Positions 53,792-63,322 are shown, counted from the stretch's first letter. The stretch is 64,000 nucleotides of DNA from Pedobacter foliorum (GCF_013266735.1 NZ_JABSNU010000001.1:1-64000), one strand, 5' to 3'. Program-made: numbers and translations. The notes: generated by a model not told the origin, from the letters alone.

Positions 53792-53957
53792 TCTTTAGAC
53801 TAATATTTAGGTAATGGCTAGGAAATAATCAAGCGTAATTTTCATTTGAAGATAAAACTACTCAATAATACTTTACCACATTAACTCGCCGCCATATTTT
53901 TTTAGTCGTCTTTGCTAAATGGATTTATAATTGTAATTTGATGGAAACTAAACACAA

Positions 53958-56900
53958 ATGAAATTGAAACAGAGCATTTTGATGCTTTGCTTTCTGCTTA
54001 CTTCCTACGGCTGTAATATGTCTAAAAAGACAAGTCAGGGAACAGCGAAGGGGCTAACCGACCCAGAGCCAAAGCAGTTTGCAGAGCATATCCGTACGAC
54101 CGAATTTCAGACACCTGAACAAGAACGAGCCGGATTTAAACTCCCTCCAGGATTTGAAATAACACTTTTTGCTTCTGAACCCGACATAGGCAAACCCATA
54201 AATATGGAGTTTGATGAAAAGGGGAGATTATGGGTAACACAATCTTCAGAGTACCCAATGGCAGCTGCTCCGAAAAAGGGGCATGATAAAATAACTATTA
54301 TTGAAGATACCGATGGAGACGGTAAAGGAGATAAGTTTACTCCCTTTGCACAAGATTTGAATATACCAATAGGTATAATACCTTCAAAAAAAGGTGCTAT
54401 TGCATTTAGTATTCCTAATGTTTACCAGTTTACTGATACAGATGGGGATGGAAGATCTGATGAAAAAAAGGTACTTCTTGGCGAGTTTGGCCACCAGGAT
54501 ACTCATGGAATGGTTAATAATTTTATTAGAGGTTTTGATGGATGGATATATGCTTGCCATGGTTTTACCAACACATCAACAATAGCTGGTACAGATGGTG
54601 ATTCTATAACTATGGTTTCAGGTAATACATTCCGTTTTAAATCTGATGGAAGCAGGGTAGAACAAACCTCATACGGCCGTGTAAATCCTTTCGGCTATAC
54701 ATTTGATGAGTGGGGTTATCTTTATTCGGTAGACTGCCATTCTAAGCCTATTTACCAACTGATAAGAGGCGCCGAATATCCGCATTTTGGTAAAAAATCT
54801 CCAGCAATGGGATTTGCACCTGAAATGATGAGTTACGAATTGGGCTCTACGGCTCTTTCTGGCTTGGTTTATTACTTAGGGGAACAATTCCCGGAAGAAT
54901 ATAGGAACAGCTTTTTCTCAGGAGATGTAGTTACCTGCAGAATCAACAGAAATACAATGTCGTTTACGGGTTCGTCTCCAGAAGCCAAGCGGCAGGAGGA
55001 TTTTCTGATCAGCGCCGATCCATGGTTTAGACCAGTCAACATTAAAACAGGACCTGATGGGGCATTATATATAGCGGATTTTTACAACCGTATAATAGGC
55101 CATTATGAAGTGCCTTTAGATCACCCTTTGCGCGATCGTCAAAGTGGAAGGATTTGGAAGATTACCTATAAAGGCGATAAAAAGCATAAGGATAATAAGC
55201 CTAGAGATTGGTCTAAGGCCAGCATTAATGAACTCATCAAGAATTTAAATCATCCTCAGCTTAATTTAAGGATGATGATTGCTAACCAAATTGTAGAGGG
55301 ATATGGTGATAAGGCTGTTGATCCGTTAATCAGCAAGCTCAAATCATCAAAAACTGATTCTAAAACGTATGTGCAGGCTTTGTGGGTACTGTTCCGTTTA
55401 AAAGCTTTAAGTGCTGAAATGTTAGATAAAGCGCTTAATCATAAAGAGGCTGTGATTAGAGTACATGGCTTTAGGATACTTACAGAGCAAGCAGTTGTTT
55501 CATCAAAGCAACAGGATATTGCTCTAAAATCACTAAAAGACACCAGTATTCATGTACAGCGCATTGCAGCTGAAGTTTTGGGTAAATATCCAAAAATTGG
55601 AGTCGTGAAAGCTTTGGTCGCATTGCATACCGGGGCAGCTGAGCAGGATAGTCATTTAAAGTACACTGCTTTGCTAGCCATTAGAGAGAATCTGAAGAAT
55701 GCTGAGGTTATGAAAAGTGTAAATGCTCAGAACTGGGATGAAGAGCAATTAAAAGTGTTGATCAAGGTGATAAGAGATGTTCCATCTAAAGAGGCCGCAT
55801 TATTTGCAATGAAATATTTGCAAAATCATGATTTATCCAATGCGGAATTGCTTTCGAGTTTAGAATTTATAGGCCGTTATATGGACGTTACGAACTTAAA
55901 GCAACCGATAGATTTTATTCAGAAGAAGTTTTCGGGTAACCTTGATGTTCAGTATACGCTATTCAATACCATGCAACAAGGTTTACAGCAGAGAGGTGGA
56001 ACATTGGTGGCTCCAATGAAGAATTGGGGAATTAGTTTAGCAGAACAGTCACTGAAAAATATCTCAGCAACTGGCAATATGTGGAGCAATAAACCTTTGG
56101 AACAAACAGGTGAGCCAATAAACCCTTGGGCTACCAGGGATGGTGCTATTGTTGCCGAAATCCCCGCTCTTAAAATGATTTGGAGCGAAATAAAATGGTA
56201 TCCTCCAACCGGTATATTGGTTTCTCCGGATTTTGTTTTGCCATCATCATTAGAGTTGAGTGTATTTGATAATGATGTACACAATACCGAATCTAAAGTT
56301 GGGGTTTCAAAAAATACTGTTCGAATTCGTTTGGCTAAATCTAAAAAGATAGTGGCCGCTTATCGTGCGGTGTTTAAAACCAAAATGGAGAATAAAGATC
56401 TTATGAATGCTGTAAAATTTGACCTGAAGGCATATGAAGGGCAAAAGGCCTTTATTGAAGTTGTAGATAGCACTAAAACAGGATCAGTTGGTATTGGAGG
56501 TATAAAGCCTGCAGTTCTACAAATCCCTGATAAAGGGCCTGCGGAAAATGCATCTCGTTATACGCTTGCTGCCGAAATAGTTAATGCCTACAAAGTAAAG
56601 GATTTGGAACCTGAAATGAAGAAGTTGTTTACCGCTGACTGGGCTGATTACAAAACAAGGGCTGCTGCGGCAATGGCTTTAATGACGCTAAATCCTGCAA
56701 AGAACAAAGCATTGATTTCTGACGTGTTTTTAAGCCTGGACGAAAGCCAGCTTATGAAAGAAAAGATAGCTCAGGCAATAGCACAAGATGATTCTGAAGA
56801 TAAATATGCTTTATTGCAGAAAGGATTTGAAGGAAGTCAACGCAATCTGCAAATCGTAATTGCAGGTTTGCTGGTTATTTCAGAAAAAGGAGTTGGTTAT

Positions 56901-57503
56901 CTGTTAGAATCAGTTAAACAAGGCGATGTGAAGTTTGATCTACTATCTGAATTATCAGTAAAAGAACGATTGGCTGCAAATATAAGCGCTAAGCAGCAGA
57001 AGCAATTGGATCAAATGAGTTTAGGACAAGCATCAGAAAGCGAAACCAGAAAGGCATTAATTCTCGCAAGGTTAGCCGATTTTGATCCTGCTTCAGTTTC
57101 TGTTGAATCCGGCAAAGCAATGTTTACGCAAAACTGTAGCATGTGTCATCAGATTAAAGGAAATGGGGGTATGATCGGGCCTCAGCTTGATGGTATTGGT
57201 AACTGGGGACAAAAGGCATTAACTGAAAAGGTTTTAGATCCGAATCGTAATATTTCACAAGCATTTAGAACCTATAACATTGTGCTAAAAAATGGAAAGG
57301 TACTAACAGGTTTGTATCGTAGAGAGGAAGGTGAAGTATTGGTATTTGCTAATCCTGGTGGACAAGAATTTTCTGTTCCTAAGAATGAAATTAAGGAAAG
57401 AAAACCTTCTAAATATACACTGATGCCAGATCAGTTCAGTAAAACCATATCTAAGAAAGAATTTGATGCATTGCTTAAGTACTTGCTTAGCGTAAAAGAA
57501 TAA
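53958..57503 (+). CDS. PVC-type heme-binding lipoprotein with propeller, HEAT repeats and cytochrome c domain
   Basis: A 1181-residue lipoprotein (signal ends TSYGC). Residues about 60-410 form a soluble dehydrogenase-like propeller (FEITLFASEPDIGKPINMEF, EDTDGDGKGDKF, DGALYIADFYNRIIGHYE). A middle region contains HEAT-like helical repeats (about 420-600), then a beta-rich part, a second helical part (~880-1030) and a C-terminal cytochrome c domain with CSMCH at 1060-1064. The PVC-type heme-binding architecture was first noted in Planctomycetes and is also seen in Bacteroidota. It may oxidise a sugar-like substrate and carry electrons. The FG-GAP gene follows after 38 bases. Confidence 0.9.
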   Translation: MKLKQSILMLCFLLTSYGCNMSKKTSQGTAKGLTDPEPKQFAEHIRTTEFQTPEQERAGFKLPPGFEITLFASEPDIGKPINMEFDEKGRLWVTQSSEYPMAAAPKKGHDKITIIEDTDGDGKGDKFTPFAQDLNIPIGIIPSKKGAIAFSIPNVYQFTDTDGDGRSDEKKVLLGEFGHQDTHGMVNNFIRGFDGWIYACHGFTNTSTIAGTDGDSITMVSGNTFRFKSDGSRVEQTSYGRVNPFGYTFDEWGYLYSVDCHSKPIYQLIRGAEYPHFGKKSPAMGFAPEMMSYELGSTALSGLVYYLGEQFPEEYRNSFFSGDVVTCRINRNTMSFTGSSPEAKRQEDFLISADPWFRPVNIKTGPDGALYIADFYNRIIGHYEVPLDHPLRDRQSGRIWKITYKGDKKHKDNKPRDWSKASINELIKNLNHPQLNLRMMIANQIVEGYGDKAVDPLISKLKSSKTDSKTYVQALWVLFRLKALSAEMLDKALNHKEAVIRVHGFRILTEQAVVSSKQQDIALKSLKDTSIHVQRIAAEVLGKYPKIGVVKALVALHTGAAEQDSHLKYTALLAIRENLKNAEVMKSVNAQNWDEEQLKVLIKVIRDVPSKEAALFAMKYLQNHDLSNAELLSSLEFIGRYMDVTNLKQPIDFIQKKFSGNLDVQYTLFNTMQQGLQQRGGTLVAPMKNWGISLAEQSLKNISATGNMWSNKPLEQTGEPINPWATRDGAIVAEIPALKMIWSEIKWYPPTGILVSPDFVLPSSLELSVFDNDVHNTESKVGVSKNTVRIRLAKSKKIVAAYRAVFKTKMENKDLMNAVKFDLKAYEGQKAFIEVVDSTKTGSVGIGGIKPAVLQIPDKGPAENASRYTLAAEIVNAYKVKDLEPEMKKLFTADWADYKTRAAAAMALMTLNPAKNKALISDVFLSLDESQLMKEKIAQAIAQDDSEDKYALLQKGFEGSQRNLQIVIAGLLVISEKGVGYLLESVKQGDVKFDLLSELSVKERLAANISAKQQKQLDQMSLGQASESETRKALILARLADFDPASVSVESGKAMFTQNCSMCHQIKGNGGMIGPQLDGIGNWGQKALTEKVLDPNRNISQAFRTYNIVLKNGKVLTGLYRREEGEVLVFANPGGQEFSVPKNEIKERKPSKYTLMPDQFSKTISKKEFDALLKYLLSVKE

Positions 57504-57541
57504 AGGCCAAATATTAAATTATCCATCTTAAACATATAAAA

Positions 57542-58732
57542 ATGAAGAATATTAATAAACCCCTAATAGCATGTTTGCTCGCCGGAATCGGATTGTTTAG
57601 CAACGATGCAATAGCGCAGGTAAAGAATAAGAAAACTAAAGAAATACACTTTAAGAAACACGTTTTATTGGATGAGTTTGTTACCGAAGGAGCAACAGTA
57701 GGTGATATAAACAAGGATGGTAAACTGGATATCATCGCAGGTCCTTACTGGTTTGAGGCTCCCGATTGGAAACGACACGAGATTGATGCCCCTAAAAAGT
57801 TTGACTGGAGAACTTCCTATAGTAATTCATTTCTTCATCATGCAATGGATATAAATCAGGATGGCTGGTTGGATGTTATTCGCGTAGATTTTCCTGGAGA
57901 GGCCGCTGTATGGTACGAAAATCCGAAGAATAAAGAAGGACATTGGAAAATGCGCATCTTGTATTCATCTGTAGGAAATGAGTCGCCGGCCTTTGTAGAT
58001 GTTGATGGTGACGGGAGAACTGATTTGTTGTGCGCCGACACTAAGGGGGATAGGGTGGTGTGGTTAAAGGCTCCTGTTTTAAAAGGAGATACAACATGGA
58101 CTGCTCATGTAATTAGTGATGTAAAGGACAGAGGTACGCATCAATTTACACATGGTTTGGGTTATGCTGATATCAATAAAGATGGTCGTGCAGATGTATT
58201 TATTAGAACTGGTTGGTGGGAAGCACCGGTAGATCGTACTCAAACTAACTGGACATGGCATCCTGCTAATTTCGGTGACGAATGTTCTCAAATGTATGCT
58301 ATGGATTTAGATGGTGATGGCGATATGGATGTTGTGAGTGCTTCAGCACATAATTATGGAATTTGGTGGCATGAACAAGTAAAAGATGCACAGGGAAATG
58401 TGGACTGGAAGCGTCATGAGATTTCTAAGGAATTTTCGCAAACTCATGGTCTTGCAATGGTGGACATAAATAAAGATGGGCATCCTGATTTGGTAACCGG
58501 TAAACGTTTCTATGCACATAATGGTCATGATCCGGGCGAAGAAGAACCGGCTGTTATTTATTGGTTTGAGTTTAAACCAGGTAAAGTGCCAACCTGGATA
58601 CCTCATCTGATTGATGACAATTCCGGGATAGGTTTACAGGTTACAACAAAAGATGTAAATAAAGATAAGCTGATTGATATTGTTATTGGAAATAAAAAAG
58701 GTGTGTTTTATTTTGAACAGTTAAAGAAGTAA
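57542..58732 (+). CDS. Secreted FG-GAP propeller protein
   Basis: A 396-residue protein with a signal peptide (MKNINKPLIACLLAGIGLFSNDAIAQ). Seven Ca-binding loops are evenly spaced, consistent with a seven-bladed propeller: DINKDGKLD, DINQDGWLD, DVDGDGRTD, DINKDGRAD, DLDGDGDMD, DINKDGHPD and DVNKDKLID. Each blade also has Trp-rich strands (PYWFEAPDWKRHEI, GWWEAPV, IWWHEQ). The likely co-transcription with the PVC-type heme protein suggests they act together at the surface, perhaps in ligand binding. No catalytic motif was found. Confidence 0.88.
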   Translation: MKNINKPLIACLLAGIGLFSNDAIAQVKNKKTKEIHFKKHVLLDEFVTEGATVGDINKDGKLDIIAGPYWFEAPDWKRHEIDAPKKFDWRTSYSNSFLHHAMDINQDGWLDVIRVDFPGEAAVWYENPKNKEGHWKMRILYSSVGNESPAFVDVDGDGRTDLLCADTKGDRVVWLKAPVLKGDTTWTAHVISDVKDRGTHQFTHGLGYADINKDGRADVFIRTGWWEAPVDRTQTNWTWHPANFGDECSQMYAMDLDGDGDMDVVSASAHNYGIWWHEQVKDAQGNVDWKRHEISKEFSQTHGLAMVDINKDGHPDLVTGKRFYAHNGHDPGEEEPAVIYWFEFKPGKVPTWIPHLIDDNSGIGLQVTTKDVNKDKLIDIVIGNKKGVFYFEQLKK

Positions 58733-58805
58733 TATGTTTTAGCAAAGGGTGCAGTGCAGTTTGTGGAGTTTTTTTGTATATTTATGATAACCAAATATTT
58801 AAATA

Positions 58806-59582
58806 ATGAAAAAGCAATTAACGCTCCTAATTGTTACTGCATCTTTGTTGCTGGTAACATGTAAAAAGAAATCAGGATCTGATGAGCCTGAGGTAAAACC
58901 TGTTAAATTATTATCAAGGATAATAGAGGTAGGTGGATTTCCAACGCCAACCACCATGTTTACGATATATACTTATGATGACAAAAAAAGGATAAGTACA
59001 ATAAAAATCGGAGGTACAACCACTATTACCTACAGCTATCACGGGGATGAATTATTCAGTATAGAAACAAAATTTGAGGATAATAAAAATGTGGTAGAAG
59101 TTACCTACGAAAATGGTAGGCCGGCAAGTGTAGCTTACAAAAATTATACAAACGGGGTTTTAAAAAATCAAAGAAAAAAAGGGTTCCTTTATACAGGTGA
59201 TAAGATTACCGAAGCACATGTGAATGAGTCCGGTACTGTAATGGCAAAAATATTCTATAGGTATTCAGGTGATAATGTTGTAGCGGAGGATAGCGAGTCT
59301 GATTTTGTTTTGAAAAAAGATCTTACTTACGGAACCAAAAAAAGTATTTATTACAACTCAAGATTAAAGTATAACATAAGCATTGAAGGATTCGACAGGT
59401 TCTCAGCTAATGAATTACTTTCTTCACTTATGAAGTATGACAACGGAGCGGAACTTCGCCAGAAAAACACCTTTACTTACGATGACGATGGCTTTCCTAT
59501 AACTTTGCTAAAAGAGTATACATTTGAAACCGGTATGAGTGCAGGAACCTTTAGATATACTTACGAGTATAAAATGTATTAA
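58806..59582 (+). CDS. Hypothetical lipoprotein with YD-like beta repeats
   Basis: A 258-residue lipoprotein (signal to LLVTC, then KKKSGSDEPE). The mature part is built of beta hairpins of the type YTYDDKKRISTIKIGG, TYSYHGDELFSIETKF and NTFTYDDDGFPITLLKE, resembling RHS/YD or DUF4595-like surface proteins. The family was not assigned firmly. A very similar but frameshifted copy follows directly (59602-60375), so this is the intact member of a tandem duplication. A run of seven A at 58983-58989 encodes Lys-Lys-Arg. Confidence 0.75.
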   Translation: MKKQLTLLIVTASLLLVTCKKKSGSDEPEVKPVKLLSRIIEVGGFPTPTTMFTIYTYDDKKRISTIKIGGTTTITYSYHGDELFSIETKFEDNKNVVEVTYENGRPASVAYKNYTNGVLKNQRKKGFLYTGDKITEAHVNESGTVMAKIFYRYSGDNVVAEDSESDFVLKKDLTYGTKKSIYYNSRLKYNISIEGFDRFSANELLSSLMKYDNGAELRQKNTFTYDDDGFPITLLKEYTFETGMSAGTFRYTYEYKMY

Positions 59583-59601
59583 CAAATCAAATCTTTAAGG
59601 T

Positions 59602-60375
59602 ATGAAAAAGCAATGACACTCTTCGCCATTGCGGTAATTGTATCGCTATCTGCATGCAAAAACAAATCAGGATCTGATGAGCCTGAGGTAAAACCCGTTA
59701 AATTATTATCAAGAATAATACAGGTAGGTGGATATCCAACGCCAACCACAGTGTTTACGGTATATACTTATGACGATAAAAAAGGATAAGTACAATAAAA
59801 ACTGGAAGTTCCACCATTACTACCTACAGCTATCATGGGGATGAATTATTCAGTATAGAAACAAAATTTGGAGATAAAAAAAATGTAACAGAAGTTACAT
59901 ACGAAAATGGTAGACCAGTAAGTGTAGCTTACAAATCTTATACAAATGGGGATTTGAAAGGACAAGTAAAAAAGGGTTCATTTATACAGGTGATATGATT
60001 ACGGAATCACACGTGAATGAGTCTGGTACGGTAGCACAAAAAATATTCAAAAGGTATTCAGGCGGTAATGTCGTAGGGTATGATAGCCAGACTGATTTTT
60101 TTGTAAAAGAAGATCCTACTTATGGAACCAAAAAAAGTATTTATTATAACTCGAGATTAAAGTACAATATAAGCATTGAGCCATTCGATAAGTTCTCAGC
60201 TAATGAATTGCTTTCTTCAGTTAAGAAGTATGACAACGGTGCCGAAGTTCACAAGAAAAACACCTTTACTTACGATGATGACGGCTTTCCTGTAACTTTG
60301 CTTAATGAGAATACATATGAATCCGGCACAAGTGCAGGAACCTATAGATACACTTACGAGTATAAAACCTATTAA
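59602..60375 (+). pseudogene. Frameshifted tandem copy of the upstream lipoprotein gene
   Basis: Aligned by eye with 58806-59582, this copy lacks one base in three places. After ATGAAAAAGCAAT near 59614 the original frame stops at once, but ATG 59613 restores a lipoprotein start (MTLFAIAVIVSLSAC). At 59778-59783 there are six A where the paralogue has seven, which leads to TAA at 59787. At 59968-59973 there are again six A instead of seven. Three open pieces result, the last covering 59995-60375. It is most likely a decaying duplicate; sequencing error in homopolymers or slippage-controlled expression are alternatives. Confidence 0.8.
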
Positions 60376-60379
60376 ATAT

Positions 60380-61609
60380 ATGAAAATACGGCTTTTCGTT
60401 TTACCTTTTTTCTTGTTAGGTCCTTTCCTTTGCAACGGAAGTACATTAAACGATAAAAAACCTTTTCCTCAACATGCTGTTTATGCAAAAGGTGCCATCA
60501 AACCAAACCACAAGACTCAGGCTCAATTAGATACCGATGTGGTTTTTGTGTATGAACGCTGGAAGAAAAACTACCTTACAGAAGATATTGGTGAAAAGGG
60601 ACAGTATTACATCAAATACCAGCCTAAAGGAGCGGTGACCTGTTCAGAAGCTCATGGATACGGGATGGTAACCTTGGCTTATATGGCGGGACAGGATACC
60701 AAAGCTAAAGAATATTTTGACGGTATGTTTTATTTTTTTAAAGCACACCCAAGTAATGGTAATCCTAAATTAATGAATTGGCAGCAAGCCATAAAGGATG
60801 GCAAAGTAGTATCTGTTGGCGGAAGCTGTGCAACTGATGGAGACATGGATATTGCTTATGCCTTGTTGCTGGCTGATAAACAATGGGGAAGTAAAGGTAA
60901 AATAGACTATAAAGCAGAGGCTGTTTCGATTATCAATGCATTAAAAGAATCCACTGTACACTCAAAATATAAAACTTTAAAAATGGGTGACTGGGCTAGG
61001 CGTGAAGGAGCAAGAGGTACCGATGCTACCAGACCTTCTGATTTTATGTTACAGCACCTTAAATCTTATAAAAAAGCAACCGGAGATGTAATTTGGGATA
61101 CTGTAGCCAAAAACTCATTTAGTATTGTCAATCATGTTTTTACAGATTTTACCCCTAAAACAGGGCTGCTTCCTGATTTTGCAGAGTATAAAGATGGAAA
61201 ATTTGTCCCAGCAATTGGTAAATTACTTGAAGCCCCAACTGATGGCTGTTATTCCTATAATGCCGCCAGAGCCCCCTGGAGGTTAGCTACTGATTATTTA
61301 ACAACCGGTGATGCAAGTGTAAAAGCACAACTTACAGCTTTAAATTCCTGGATAAGAACTGAAGCATCCGATGATCCTAATAACATTCGTTCGGGTTATT
61401 ATCTGGACGGAAAAGTAATGGATGGCAGAGGTTATCAGGACCTTACCTATCAATCTCCATTTATGGTTAGTGCGATGATAGATGCAAAAAATCAGCAATG
61501 GCTAAACAAACTGTGGGACAACGCAGTAAAGAACAATAAAAGCTATTTTGGCGATTCCATTACTATGCTATGTATGATTACTGCCTCAGGAAATTGGTGG
61601 ATCCCATAA
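60380..61609 (+). CDS. Glycoside hydrolase family 8 protein
   Basis: A 409-residue protein from ATG 60380, where a signal peptide begins (MKIRLFVLPFFLLGPFLC); the frame is open further upstream, but that part lies in the pseudogene. GH8 motifs are clear: the proton donor Glu90 in CSEAHGYGMV and the ATDGDMDIAYALL segment (151-163). The (alpha/alpha)6 barrel continues to WRLATDYL and the C-terminal SPFMVSAMIDA. GH8 enzymes cleave beta-1,4 glucans, xylans or chitosan. SEAH in place of the commoner SEGx is a notable variation. Substrate is not determined. Confidence 0.93.
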   Translation: MKIRLFVLPFFLLGPFLCNGSTLNDKKPFPQHAVYAKGAIKPNHKTQAQLDTDVVFVYERWKKNYLTEDIGEKGQYYIKYQPKGAVTCSEAHGYGMVTLAYMAGQDTKAKEYFDGMFYFFKAHPSNGNPKLMNWQQAIKDGKVVSVGGSCATDGDMDIAYALLLADKQWGSKGKIDYKAEAVSIINALKESTVHSKYKTLKMGDWARREGARGTDATRPSDFMLQHLKSYKKATGDVIWDTVAKNSFSIVNHVFTDFTPKTGLLPDFAEYKDGKFVPAIGKLLEAPTDGCYSYNAARAPWRLATDYLTTGDASVKAQLTALNSWIRTEASDDPNNIRSGYYLDGKVMDGRGYQDLTYQSPFMVSAMIDAKNQQWLNKLWDNAVKNNKSYFGDSITMLCMITASGNWWIP

Positions 61610-61681
61610 TAGTTTGTAAGTTTTTCTCAGTTTCTGCAACTTATTGAGAAATTGAAGAAATATGTATTTAATTATTAATCT

Positions 61682-62158
61682 ATGCATGAGCTGCCCTTTT
61701 TAGTACTGATTCAGGAACATCAGGGTATTATCCATAAGATTTGCAGATTATACCGCGACAGTAAGGAAGATCGGGAAGATCTTTTTCAGGAAATCACCTA
61801 TCAACTATGGAAGTCTTTCTCCTCATTTAAAGGCGAAGCAAAGGTAAGTACATGGATGTATCGCATTGCGCTCAATACTGCTATTGCCTCATTTCGTAAA
61901 AAAACACTTGATGTTGAATACCATCCTATATTACCGGATTTACCCGATGATGAGGTAGATGAGGATTATGCAGTTCGACAAGAAAGCTTATTTGCAACCT
62001 TAAAACAACTTAATGAAAGTGAAAGAGCCATTATTGCCCTTTATCTTGATGATCTTAGTTATAGGCAAATTGCTGAAATAATTGGCATAAATGAGAACAA
62101 CGTGGGGGTTAAACTCAATCGTATAAAAATAAAAATTCAAAAACTTTTAATCAGATAA
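61682..62158 (+). CDS. ECF-type RNA polymerase sigma factor
   Basis: A 158-residue protein with sigma region 2 (residues ~8-75: HQGIIHKICRLYRDSKEDREDLFQEITYQLW ... STWMYRIALNTAI) and region 4 (~105-158: LNESERAIIALYLDDLSYRQIAEIIGINENNVGVKLNRI). Region 3 is absent, as in ECF factors. The next gene starts two bases after its stop and encodes a four-helix membrane protein, the position normally held by an anti-sigma factor. A weak hairpin TTTCTCA/TGAGAAA lies upstream between the GH8 stop and this gene. Confidence 0.94.
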   Translation: MHELPFLVLIQEHQGIIHKICRLYRDSKEDREDLFQEITYQLWKSFSSFKGEAKVSTWMYRIALNTAIASFRKKTLDVEYHPILPDLPDDEVDEDYAVRQESLFATLKQLNESERAIIALYLDDLSYRQIAEIIGINENNVGVKLNRIKIKIQKLLIR

Positions 62159-62160
62159 AT

Positions 62161-62718
62161 ATGGAACCTGATCAACTTAAATTAGCGTGGAATGCTATAC
62201 AAATGCCTGTTAAAACGAATAAAGAATTGAGCTCAATGCTTATCGAAAGTAAACATCCGGTGCTTAAGGATATTAGAAAACAATTTACAATAGAGATAAT
62301 TGGATGGTCGGTATTTTTGCTTTGTTATTATACAATGTTTGATGGCGATCAAAAGCCAATTGCAATTAATGTATTATTAGTAGTATCTATACTTTTTGCG
62401 CTTATTCATAATATTCTGGGCTATAATTTTTCCAAATATCTTATTAGTGGTGATACAATTAAGCTGTCATTAGAAAGATACTTATCTAAAATTAAAGTTT
62501 ATGCGGCAGTCTCCATCTCTTCCAGAGTTGTGCTTATTACTGGTTTTCTAGTCTTTTTTACATATAATATAAACTTTACAACAAGCAAATATGTTTTGTT
62601 GGCTGGAGTTATCGTAGTATCCCTAGTGCAGTTGCGTTGGTTATTCCTTTTATGGTCAAAGCGGCTTAAAGTACTAGGCAATACAATTAAAGAGTTTAGT
62701 TTGGAAAAAGACAATTAG
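62161..62718 (+). CDS. Membrane protein, putative anti-sigma partner
   Basis: A 185-residue protein. An N-terminal cytoplasmic helix-rich segment of about 45 residues (MEPDQLKLAWNAIQMP) precedes four membrane helices (IIGWSVFLLCYYTMF, AINVLLVVSILFALIHNILGY, VSISSRVVLITGFLVFF, YVLLAGVIVVSLVQLRWLFLLW). It starts two bases after the sigma-factor gene, so the two are translationally linked. By position it is probably the membrane anchor that sequesters the sigma factor, but no recognised anti-sigma domain is visible. Confidence 0.7.
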   Translation: MEPDQLKLAWNAIQMPVKTNKELSSMLIESKHPVLKDIRKQFTIEIIGWSVFLLCYYTMFDGDQKPIAINVLLVVSILFALIHNILGYNFSKYLISGDTIKLSLERYLSKIKVYAAVSISSRVVLITGFLVFFTYNINFTTSKYVLLAGVIVVSLVQLRWLFLLWSKRLKVLGNTIKEFSLEKDN

Positions 62719-62750
62719 TAACTCACATTTGATCTACTTAAATATATAGT

Positions 62751-63116
62751 ATGTACGTGTTTCTAGATTGGTTTTTTACAATATTACACTTAATAATTAT
62801 TGGATTTAATCTATTAGGCTGGATTTGGAGAAAAACCAGAAAGCTTCATTTTGTTTGTGTGCTGCTAACCGCCGGTTCCTGGCTAATATTGGGCATTTGG
62901 TTTGGACTTGGCTATTGTCCAATAACCGATTGGCAGTGGCAAATTAAAGAAAAACTTGGTGCAACCAATCTGCCTAACTCCTTTATAAAGTACTTCGTCG
63001 ATAAAGTAACTGGTGGAGATGTATCTTCTTCATTTGTTGATATTGTTACTGCTTCCTGTTTTATCTCGGCAGTATGCTTGTCAGTCTATTTAAATTTCAT
63101 TAAAAAGAAGCGATAG
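62751..63116 (+). CDS. DUF2784 family membrane protein
   Basis: A 121-residue protein with three membrane helices: an N-terminal WFFTILHLIIIGFNLLGWIW, a central FVCVLLTAGSWLILGIWFGLG, and a C-terminal FVDIVTASCFISAVCLSVYL. The motif GYCPITDWQWQIKEKLG is typical of DUF2784, a family of unknown function. It lies 32 bases after the putative anti-sigma gene in the same direction and may belong to the same transcript. Confidence 0.85.
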   Translation: MYVFLDWFFTILHLIIIGFNLLGWIWRKTRKLHFVCVLLTAGSWLILGIWFGLGYCPITDWQWQIKEKLGATNLPNSFIKYFVDKVTGGDVSSSFVDIVTASCFISAVCLSVYLNFIKKKR

Positions 63117-63180
63117 CATCTTCTTTAAATAGGGAAAGGGGATAGTATCACTGTAATGCGTCTACATTGCGAGAGGATCA

Positions 63181-63224
63181 ACTTCGTTGTGACTTCTATT
63201 CTACTTCATATCAACTTCTATACA
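63181..63224 (+). repeat. Four tandem 11-bp iterons headed ACTTC
   Basis: ACTTCGTTGTG, ACTTCTATTCT, ACTTCATATCA and ACTTCTATACA follow each other without gap at 63181, 63192, 63203 and 63214. A degenerate ACTTTC follows. The reverse motif GAAGT recurs at about 63240 and 63273. The period is about one helical turn. Confidence 0.6.
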
Positions 63225-63295
63225 CTTTCAATAAAAATCGAAGTTAGAACGAAATTGGTAGGTATTTATATAGAAGTTCATACTCAGGAAACATA

Positions 63296-63322
63296 GTCTC
63301 AATATTGAAGCAATATAGAGAC
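63296..63322. repeat. 12-bp imperfect inverted repeat
   Basis: GTCTCAATATTG (63296-63307) and CAATATAGAGAC (63311-63322) are complementary with one mismatch and a three-base loop. It could form a tight hairpin. No T-tract follows, and no gene ends nearby other than the DUF2784 gene about 180 bases upstream. Confidence 0.45.

Noticed and set aside
55949..56284. 111-residue open frame on the minus strand
   Set aside because: Inside the PVC-type heme-binding gene; no start context, no promoter and atypical composition.
60305..60379. N-terminal extension of the GH8 protein
   Set aside because: It overlaps the lipoprotein pseudogene; the signal peptide starts at ATG 60380.
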